Assembly (NCBI GenBank): GCA_964348085.1
Contig: CAYGBI010000005.1
Span: 12,203 to 76,202 of the forward strand
Source: VXYL01 sp964348085
Lineage (GTDB): Bacteria; Pseudomonadota; Gammaproteobacteria; Pseudomonadales; Azotimanducaceae
Length of the DNA: 64,000 nt
Direction: 5' to 3'
Part shown: positions 15,163-22,200 of the stretch, piece after piece
Position numbering within the stretch: the first letter of the stretch is position 1
Layout: the number at the start of each line of letters is the position of its first letter
Translations under genes and position numbers: made by a program
The notes under the pieces: generated by a model
Told to the model about the DNA's origin: nothing
Database searches by the model: none
Seen by the model: the letters and a program-made list of their open reading frames with translations, nothing else

Positions 15163-17463
15163 CTAGTAGTTCTCAACTAGAACCTGTGCGTGATACGCAT
15201 GCACGGATCCAGACGGGTGATTGCCCATGACGTCGTCTACATGGCACGGCAGTGGGCCGGCGGCGTTGTACGCCTCGCCAAAGCCTAAGATGTGGCCGAA
15301 TTCGTGGGCTACGACGCGCTCGTCGTATTTGTGAGGGTCGAGCGACATGGTATTGCCTCCTTGCACTGCCATACCGGAAGCGTCACCGCACTTCCAACAT
15401 CTCCCGTCTACCATTAAGGCGTAGCTGGTATCGGCCACTTTAAACTCGAAATTCAAGGTCGCACTTACGTTTCCGCCGCTCGCAGCAATCGTGTAGGTGC
15501 CGTTCCAACGCTGAGCGCCGAAGACCACCCTGTGATAACTCAGTGGTTCGTCCCTGTCGAACATCAACTTGATGGGGAAGTATCCGGTTACGGTGTTGTC
15601 CTCATCTTGGATTTCGAAATACCAGTTCGTGATGAACCTGCTGCGGTGGTGCTGGGCTTGGTCGCACGTCTGTCCGCCACCTCCGCCGCCGTAGCAGAAG
15701 CCGCCGCCGGTCGGCGCGCAGAACTCGCAGGCGAAGGGCATGCAGCAGTTGGTGGCCCGGTACTCCGGCGGCTGGAACACCGGGTTGGACGGCTTCTCGA
15801 AGTCCGCCATGCCGGCCGACCCGTCCGCGAACAGCGGCCCCGCCACGGCGGCCAGCGCCCGGGCGGCGGCCAGCCCCGGCACGCCGGCCTCGACCGGGTC
15901 GCGCGGGACGGCCTCGAAGGTCGTCTCCGCGATGCCCACCGCGCCGTAGCCGGGTTGCGCTTCGCCGACGACGTCGCCCGAGAGCGCGGTCCGGCGCCGG
16001 TCGGCCTTGCCCGGCGAGCCGACGGCGAGGCCGTCGTCGCCGAACGCCGAGACCTCGCCCGTCGCCGCAGAGCTCAGCCGGGCGAGTCGGCCGAGGGCCG
16101 TGTATTCGGCGGTCACGGTGTCCTCGCCGGTGGCGAACGTCACCGGCCGGCCCATGCGGTCGTAGTCGACGCGCAAGGTGTGCGATCCCTCGTAGTCGAT
16201 GCGCTCTACGCGGTTCATGTCGCCGATCGTCACCGTCTGCCGCTTCGTCGAGCCGTCGAGCTCCGTCACGTCCACCTGGACGATGTTGCCGGCCGCGTCG
16301 TGGCGGTAGCGCGCGGCGCCGCCGGCGCCGAACTCCACCCGCGTCCGGTTGCCCAAGGCGTCGTGGAAGTAGCGGTTGGCGGTGCCGTCGGGGTATGCGG
16401 CGTCGGTGATCCGGCCGAAAGCGTCGCGGGAGAAGAACACGGCCCGGCCGCCCTCGCGCAACGCCGTCAGGTCGCCGGCGCGGTCGCGCTCGGCGTCGTA
16501 GCCGTAGACGACGGTGCGGTCGGGCGTCTCGAGGATCTCGACGCGGTTCTCCCGGTCGAGACCGATCCGCCAGCGGGTTCCGTTGCTGGAGCGCAGCGCC
16601 ACCGTGACGCCGGCGGCGTCGCGCTCGAAGGCGTGGCGTTGTCCGCTCCCCTCGGTCACGGTCGTCCGGCGGCGCGAGTAGTCGTAAGCGTATTCCCGGC
16701 CGGTGAGCGACTCGACTACCCGGCCCCGGGCGTCGTAGCTCACGCGAAGGTAGGGCTTGCGGTTGGCGCCGACGGCCGCCGTCAGACGGCCGTCGCGGTC
16801 GTACTCGTGCCACCAGATGTTGCCGGCCAAGTCGGCCACGTCCTTCAGCAACCCCCGTGCGTAGGAGTAGCTCACCGTTCGTTCGTGGCCGTCGGTCACC
16901 GCGGCGATCAAGCCGCCGCCGTCGCCGCCGCGGCGGATGTCGAACAGCGTGCGGCCGTCGCGGCTTATCGTCGCCAGCAGGCCGTCGGCGTAGCCGAAGT
17001 CCAGTCGGCGGCCGGCGGCCTCCACCTTGGCGATGCGGAACGTTCCGCCGTCGGCCGACCGGTGGAAGACGCGCACCGTGCCGTCGCCCTCGCGCATCAC
17101 CGCCCCGTCGGCCGAGACGGTGACGCGGGTTCCGGCGTGCCGCAGCGTCGGCGGGTCGGCGACGTAGCCGTGGCCGTCGGCGCTGAACCGGTGCCGCGCG
17201 CCGGAACGGTCGACGTGTATCAGGCCGGCTTCGTCGACGACGAGTTCCTCGGCGAGCGAAAGCCGCCAGCCGGGTCCGAAGTCCGGATTCGCGGCGATGC
17301 GCGGGTCGTACACGCGGGCGAACACGACCGGGCCGTCGGCGTTCCTCACGACGTCCCGGCGGCGGAACGTCAGGTTGCCGGCAGTGACGTTCACGAAGCG
17401 GACGTGCAAGCCGTCGAACAGCGACTGCGGGTTGGGAAACAGCACGTTGACGCGCCGGCGCAT
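15163..17463 (-). CDS. YD-repeat (Rhs-type) polymorphic toxin with metzincin-like C-terminal tip
   Basis: The uninterrupted frame encodes 766 residues. An N-terminal DUF6531-like segment (NVTAGNLTFRRRDVV ... VFARVYDPR) is followed by about ten YD-type repeats (YEYDRDGRL-like units such as WWHEYDRDGRLTAAV, RVSYDARGRVVES, YFHDALGNRTRVE). Next comes a linker shared with the orphan cassettes, ending CCMPFACEFC and GGGFCYGGG. The last 170 residues are unique. They contain HEFGHILGFGE (15274-15306), an HExxHxxGxxE zinc motif, and VDDVMGNH, which could be the Met-turn of a metzincin. The protein is short for an Rhs and has no PAAR or VgrG region. A leader with a signal peptide lies just upstream in the same frame, beyond a TAG codon. 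The immunity candidate follows after 15 bases. Confidence 0.82.
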   Translation of the reverse strand: MRRRVNVLFPNPQSLFDGLHVRFVNVTAGNLTFRRRDVVRNADGPVVFARVYDPRIAANPDFGPGWRLSLAEELVVDEAGLIHVDRSGARHRFSADGHGYVADPPTLRHAGTRVTVSADGAVMREGDGTVRVFHRSADGGTFRIAKVEAAGRRLDFGYADGLLATISRDGRTLFDIRRGGDGGGLIAAVTDGHERTVSYSYARGLLKDVADLAGNIWWHEYDRDGRLTAAVGANRKPYLRVSYDARGRVVESLTGREYAYDYSRRRTTVTEGSGQRHAFERDAAGVTVALRSSNGTRWRIGLDRENRVEILETPDRTVVYGYDAERDRAGDLTALREGGRAVFFSRDAFGRITDAAYPDGTANRYFHDALGNRTRVEFGAGGAARYRHDAAGNIVQVDVTELDGSTKRQTVTIGDMNRVERIDYEGSHTLRVDYDRMGRPVTFATGEDTVTAEYTALGRLARLSSAATGEVSAFGDDGLAVGSPGKADRRRTALSGDVVGEAQPGYGAVGIAETTFEAVPRDPVEAGVPGLAAARALAAVAGPLFADGSAGMADFEKPSNPVFQPPEYRATNCCMPFACEFCAPTGGGFCYGGGGGGQTCDQAQHHRSRFITNWYFEIQDEDNTVTGYFPIKLMFDRDEPLSYHRVVFGAQRWNGTYTIAASGGNVSATLNFEFKVADTSYALMVDGRCWKCGDASGMAVQGGNTMSLDPHKYDERVVAHEFGHILGFGEAYNAAGPLPCHVDDVMGNHPSGSVHAYHAQVLVENY
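15685..16051 (-). repeat. Rhs pre-tip homology arm in the full gene
   Basis: This segment of the Rhs gene is repeated in front of both orphan tips (9225-9590 and 11411-11684). It covers the codons from AFGDDGLAVGS to FCYGGG. Homology ends exactly where the three tips diverge, so it could serve as the crossover region for exchanging tips. Confidence 0.8.
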
Positions 17464-17601
17464 GTCCAGTTCCTCGATGAGCGCGACGTACTCCTACAAG
17501 GCGTCGGATGCCGACTCGACCGCCGCGGGTTCGTAGTCGCCGGTGGCGCTCGCGATCATCGTTGCGGCGAGTAGGATGACAACACTGCGCAGTGTTCTCA
17601 T
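17464..17601 (-). pseudogene. Signal-peptide leader of the Rhs gene, cut off by an in-frame TAG
   Basis: An ATG at 17601 behind a good GGAGGGG ribosome site opens MRTLRSVVILLAATMIASAT, a Sec signal peptide. It reads in frame into the Rhs protein except for one TAG at 17494-17496 (codon 36, between ASDAL and EYVALIEELD). Nothing else is damaged. Either the full gene is now a pseudogene, or translation restarts at the ATG at 17463, giving a protein without a signal peptide. TAG is used as a normal stop by several genes in the window, so general suppression is unlikely. Confidence 0.75.
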
Positions 17602-17719
17602 GGCCCCTCCGCGCGTTTGGTTTCGTTGCAGGAAATCCTAACCCCGCGACAGTGGCATGTTCTTGCTTTCTCGACGCATGTTCGTGGTAGTTTCGGCAGA
17701 AAGCACCAAGAACGCCTCG

Positions 17720-18207
17720 ATGACGAACGATCCCCGGCAAATAAGCCGAATTGACCGCCATCCGCTCGAAGAGCTGCAGGCGAACGGTCGTCTCTCCAAT
17801 GCGGAGTTGGCCGCCCGCATCAATACTTCGGAGTCCTCCTGCCTGCGCCACCGGCAGCGCTTGGAGAAAGCGGGAATCATCAAGGGCTACGCCGCCGTCT
17901 TGGACCGGGACGCGCTGGGCTACTCGGAAAGCGCGTTCGTGAAGATCACCTGCGTACGCAGCGAAAGGCGGATCTGGACGCTTTCGAGACGGCGGTCGTC
18001 GAAGTGGCGGAAGTGATGGCCTGCCACGCCGTGGACGGCCGGGACGATTACATGCTACGCGTCTTCGTCCGCGACATTCACCATTTTGACTAGGTCCGCG
18101 ACCGGTTGGCGGCGTTGCCGCAAGTGGAACGCCTCCACGCGGAGTTCGCGCTGCGTGACGTGCTCGAGAGGACCGCCATTCCCGTGCGCGAGCCTCGCCT
18201 CGGCTAG
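17720..18207 (+). pseudogene. Broken Lrp/AsnC-type regulator
   Basis: The frame from 17720 gives the Lrp helix-turn-helix (LEELQANGRLSNAELAARI, then RHRQRLEKAGIIKGYAAVLD). After FVKIT the frame is lost, and the ligand-binding RAM domain continues in another frame (KADLDAFETAVVEVAEVMAC, DDYMLRVFVRD). An in-frame TAG follows HHFD before VRDRLAALPQVERL. With one frameshift and one nonsense codon, the gene cannot make an intact regulator. It diverges from the Rhs gene and may once have regulated a neighbour. Confidence 0.8.
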
Positions 18208-18298
18208 CCGTTCGGACGGTTATCCGCAATCGTCGCCCGGCACCCCGCTGGGAATCGGGATCGGGCGAGGAATTCTTCCCTCAGCGAGCCAAAGAGCG

Positions 18299-18391
18299 GA
18301 TTTCCTACACCGGCAATGGTGATAATCTCTACCTCATGCTCCGGCAAATGCGCGAAAGTTGCGGCTTTCCGTCAACGGGATCGGTGGAGCG
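18299..18391 (+). repeat. Duplicated upstream block of a small coiled-coil gene, copy 1
   Basis: This block, beginning CGGATTTCCTACACCGGCAA, is almost the same as 44109-44202. Both contain GGTGATAATCTCTAC, in which GATAAT could be a -10 box, and both end in a GGAG ribosome site before ATGAACGA. Conservation of the non-coding part between copies suggests it carries the promoter. Confidence 0.65.
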
Positions 18392-18757
18392 ATGAACGAC
18401 GTAGTACGACGCAAAACTTGGCCGGCGTGGCTGGACGGCCAGACGGTCGCGGTGGTCGCCACGATAATCGCATTCGGCGCCTTGGTTCAAACCGGGCTCT
18501 CTAGCCTGCGTTCCGACATCAATGAGCTGCGCGGGGACATGAACCAGCACGTCCGCGACTTGCGTGGCGAACTGAGTGAGTTCCGGGGCGAGGTCCGCAA
18601 GGAGTTCGGCCAAGTGGATGTTCGGCTGCGGGCGATCGAGACGGAGCTCGCGGTCGTCGGCACCCGGCTGGACGTCGTGGAGCGTCATGTCGGCATCGTC
18701 GGGCCGTCGCCGACAATTGCGGACTCGTGGCAAGAACCCCGCCGGGCGCCCGACTAG
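18392..18757 (+). CDS. Small membrane-anchored coiled-coil protein
   Basis: A 121-residue protein. A short basic N-terminus (MNDVVRRKTWPAWLDGQ) is followed by one hydrophobic segment (VAVVATIIAFGALVQTGL), then a heptad-type coiled coil (LRSDINELRGDMNQHVRDLR, EFRGEVRKEFGQVDVRLRAI), ending in a conserved ERHVGI.GPS tail. I do not recognise a named family; it is a shorter version of the protein at 44203-44700. The topology suggests a cytoplasmic tail, a membrane anchor and a periplasmic or cytoplasmic coiled coil that may oligomerise. The function is unknown. Confidence 0.7.
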   Translation: MNDVVRRKTWPAWLDGQTVAVVATIIAFGALVQTGLSSLRSDINELRGDMNQHVRDLRGELSEFRGEVRKEFGQVDVRLRAIETELAVVGTRLDVVERHVGIVGPSPTIADSWQEPRRAPD

Positions 18758-18782
18758 CAGGCGACGCCTGACGCCATCCAAC

Positions 18783-18890
18783 AATGCGTGAAAGTCGCAG
18801 CTTTCCGTCAACGTGATCGGTGGGGCGATGAACGACGCAGTACGACACAAAACTTGGCCAGCGTGGCCGGACGGTCGCGGTGGTTGCCAC
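18783..18890 (+). pseudogene. Degenerate copy of the coiled-coil gene start
   Basis: This repeats the block GCGAAAGT...CTTTCCGTCAACG and the codons MNDAVRHKTWPAWPDG from the gene at 18392. It then loses the frame in the hydrophobic segment and runs into an ABC transporter fragment on the other strand. It is the end of a broken tandem copy. Confidence 0.75.
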
Positions 18891-18909
18891 GATAGTCGCC
18901 TTCGGCGCG

Positions 18910-19140
18910 CCCCAAAAAGGGAACCACGCTTGGCCGAACAACTCGGCCACGGCCGAGTTCGCCGGCACTTGCCAGATTTCCTCCGGTTCGCTGACTTGCA
19001 CGATGCGTCCTGCCGCCAAAATGGCGATGGGATCGGCGATCTTGAGCGCCTCGTCGGGTCGTGCGTCACCACAACGCTGACGCTGCCGACGTTGCGCAGC
19101 GCTCGGCGGGCGTCTGCACGCAAGGCGTCGCAATACGGCT
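18910..19140 (-). pseudogene. Fragment of an ABC transporter ATPase
   Basis: Minus-strand frames give ALRNVGSVSVVVTHDP and, after a one-base deletion, DEALKIADPIAILAAGRIVQ and SEPEEIWQVPANSAVAELFG. This is the H-loop and C-terminal part of an iron/spermidine-type importer ATPase (FbpC/PotA class). Walker A, the signature motif and Walker B are absent. It is a relic, with no transporter partners nearby. Confidence 0.75.
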
Positions 19141-19150
19141 CGTGATGCTG

Positions 19151-19207
19151 GCGCCACGAAAGACGTCGCCTACGGCGCTGCCTTCCGCCCCAGCCCAAAC
19201 CGCCCAA
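19151..19207 (-). repeat. Two-hairpin dispersed repeat, copy 2 (partial)
   Basis: Read on the minus strand, directly after the gltB stop, are the GGTTTGGGCTGGGGCG segment and the hairpin with arms around GGAAGGCAGCGCC and TTTCGTGGCGCC. Only the second hairpin is present. Its position immediately behind gltB marks one edge of the island. Confidence 0.65.
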
Positions 19208-22200
19208 TCAACCGCCGCTCGCCGCCTGCTCCAATACCGGTTCGCGCTCCCGTCGCTTGTGCGCCTCGCGCTCGCTCAGCACCCGCTTGTAGTCCCGGGG
19301 CATCACTTTGACGAAGCTTCGCTGCGCGCGCTCCCAGTCGTCCAACACTCGCCTCGCCACGCTCGAGCCGGTGTAGCGCTGGTGCTTCTCGATCAATCCG
19401 AGCACTTCGGCGACATCGGCGCTCGCCGTTAGCGGCTCCAAGTCCACCAGTCCGGGGTTGCAGTGATCGCGGAACTCGCTCGCCTCGTCCCACACGTAGG
19501 CGATGCCGCCGCTCATGCCGGCGGCGAAGTTGCGGCCCGTGGGACCGAGTATCACCACTCTGCCCCCGGTCATGTACTCGCAGCCGTGGTCGCCCACGCC
19601 TTCGATCACCGCGTGGGCGCCGCTGTTGCGCACGCAAAACCGTTCCGCGCCGATGCCGCGAAAGAAGCACTCGCCGGCGGTGGCGCCGTAGAGCACGACG
19701 TTGCCGACGAGCACCTGCTCCTCGGCTTTGAAAGTGCTCGCCTTAGGCGGATAGATGATGATGCGGCCTCCGGAGAGGCCTTTGCCCACGTAGTCGTTGG
19801 CGTCGCCCTCCACTTCCAACGTGACGCCTTTGGCGAGCCAAGCGCCGAAACTCTGCCCGGCGCTGCCGTTGAATCGAAAGTGGATGGCGCCGTCGGGGAG
19901 CATACTCGGCCCCACTTCGCGGATGATGTGGTTGGAGAGCATTGCGCCGACGACGCGGTTGACGTTGCGGATGGGCAATTCGCAACGCACTCGCTTGCCG
20001 CCGCTGATGGCGGGCTCGGCAAGTTCGATCAACCGGTTGTCGATGGCATCCGCAAGGCCGTGGTCTTGGTCGTGAATGCGGTACACGCCGAGGCAGTTTT
20101 CCGGCTGCGGGGCTGGGGTCAGCATCGCGGAGAAGTCCAAGCCGCGCGCCTTCCAATGCGAAACGGCCGCCTCGGCTTGCAGGGCGTCGGCGCGGCCGAT
20201 CATGTCGTTTACCGTGCGGAAGCCGAGTTTCGCCATGATGCGCCGGAGTTCTTCGGCAACCATGAAAAAGTAGTTGACGACATGTTCGGGCGTGCCGGTG
20301 AACTTGCGCCGTAAGTCCGGGTCTTGGGTGGCGATACCCACCGGGCAGGTGTTCAGGTGGCACTTGCGCATCATGATGCAGCCCAAGGCGATCAGCGGCG
20401 CGGTGGCGAAGCCGAACTCCTCGGCGCCGAGTAGCGCGGCGATGGCGACATCCCGCCCGGTCTTGAGTTGCCCGTCGGTTTGCAGCACCACGCGGGAGCG
20501 CAAGTTGTTCATCACCAAGGTCTGATGGGTTTCCGCGATGCCGAGTTCCCACGGCACCCCGGCGTGCTTGATGGACGTGAGCGGCGAAGCGCCCGTGCCG
20601 CCGGTGTCGCCGGCGATGACGAGGTGATCGGTACGCGCCTTGACCACGCCGGCGGCGACCGTGCCGACGCCGATGGCGGCGCCCAGCTTGACGCTGATGC
20701 GCGCCTTGGGATTGCCGTTCTTGAGGTCGTGGATGAGCTGCGCGATGTCCTCGATGGAGTAGATGTCGTGGTGGGGTGGCGGGCTGATCAGGCCCACCCC
20801 CGGGGTCGAGTGACGAATGGAGGCGATGTAGTCGTCTACTTTGCGGCCGGGCAGTTCGCCCCCCTCGCCGGGTTTCGCGCCTTGAACGATCTTGATCTGC
20901 AATTCGTCGGCGTTGGCGAGATAGTTCACCGTCACGCCGAATCTGCCGCTTGCCACCTGCTTGATGGCGGAGCGCTTGGAGTCGCCGTTCGCCAACGGCA
21001 GAAAACGCTCCGGGTCTTCGCCGCCCTCGCCGGTGTTGGACTTGCCGCCGATGCGGTTCATGGCGACGGCCAAACTCTCGTGGGCTTCCTTGGATATGGA
21101 GCCGAAGCTCATGGCGCCCGTGGCGAAGCGTTTGACGATTTCTTTGGCGTCCTCCACGTCCGCTAGCGGAATCGGCCCGCCGTTGGCGGCCTCGTTGAAC
21201 CCCAACAGTCCCCGCAACGTGGACTGGCGGGTGCTCGCTTCGTTGGCCTGCTTGGCGAAACGCCAATACGCCCCTTCGTCGTCCTGACGCGCCGCCACTT
21301 GCAGATTGGCGATGGTTTCCGGATCCCACATATGGGTGTCGCCGTGCCGCCGCCAATGGAAGTCGCCGGGATTCGGCAACACCGGCAAGGAAACAACCCC
21401 TTGCGGCGGGTAGCCAAAGGCATGGCGACGTTGCATCTCATCCGCCAATACCTCGAATCCGACGCCTTGCACCCGGCTTGCGGTGCCGGCGAAACAGCGC
21501 CGGACGACCTCGTCCGCCAACCCCACGGCCTCGAATATCTGCGCGCCCTTGTAGGACTGCAACGTAGAGATGCCCATCTTCGCCATCACCTTGAGCATTC
21601 CCTTGGCGACGCCTTTCTTGTAGGCGTCCACCACATCCGCATCGTCCGCCACATGTTCGGCGTCGGCGAGATAGCCGTTGCGCCGGGCGTCCCAAAGCGC
21701 CTCGAACGCGAGGTAAGGATTGATGGCGTCGGCGCCGAAGCCGATCAGCAGGCAATGATGGTGGACTTCCCGCGCTTCGCCGGTTTCGACCACCAAGGCG
21801 ACCCGGGTTCGGCTGGCGGTACGCACCAAGTGGTGATGCACGGCACCGGTTGCCGCCAATGCGCTAATCGGCACTCGCTCGGGACCGATCGCGCGGTCCG
21901 ACAGCACGATGAGCTCGATGCCGTCCTCCACGGCGCGCGTGGCTTGTGCGCAGATGCGGTCGAATGCCGCGAGCAGGCCGTCTCGGCCCGAATCGCGCGT
22001 GAAAGTAATGTCGATGGTGCGGGCGTGCCAGCCAAGCACCCCGCCGCCGGTGCGACGCGGTGCGGAGGGTGAACCGCCAAGGTGTTTGATGGCGGCGAGT
22101 TCGCCGTTGTCGAGAATGGGGTGCGGCACGCGCAGCCGCCCCGCGTGCTGTTCGGTGACCTCGAGCAGATTGCGTTCGGGGCCGATGTAGCACTCCAGCG

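Noticed and set aside
1926..15700. The island as a prophage
   Set aside because: No integrase, terminase, capsid, tail or lysis gene is recognisable anywhere between gltD and gltB.
17494..17496. Read-through or recoding of TAG as an amino acid
   Set aside because: Several intact genes in the window end in TAG (aldo/keto reductase, nadA, ychF, the DUF971 gene), and prfA is intact, so TAG is a normal stop here.
15532..17574. A 680-codon open frame on the plus strand opposite the Rhs gene
   Set aside because: Its translation has no domain resemblance, and it exists because GC-rich codon bias leaves the antisense frame open. The minus frame encodes clear YD repeats.
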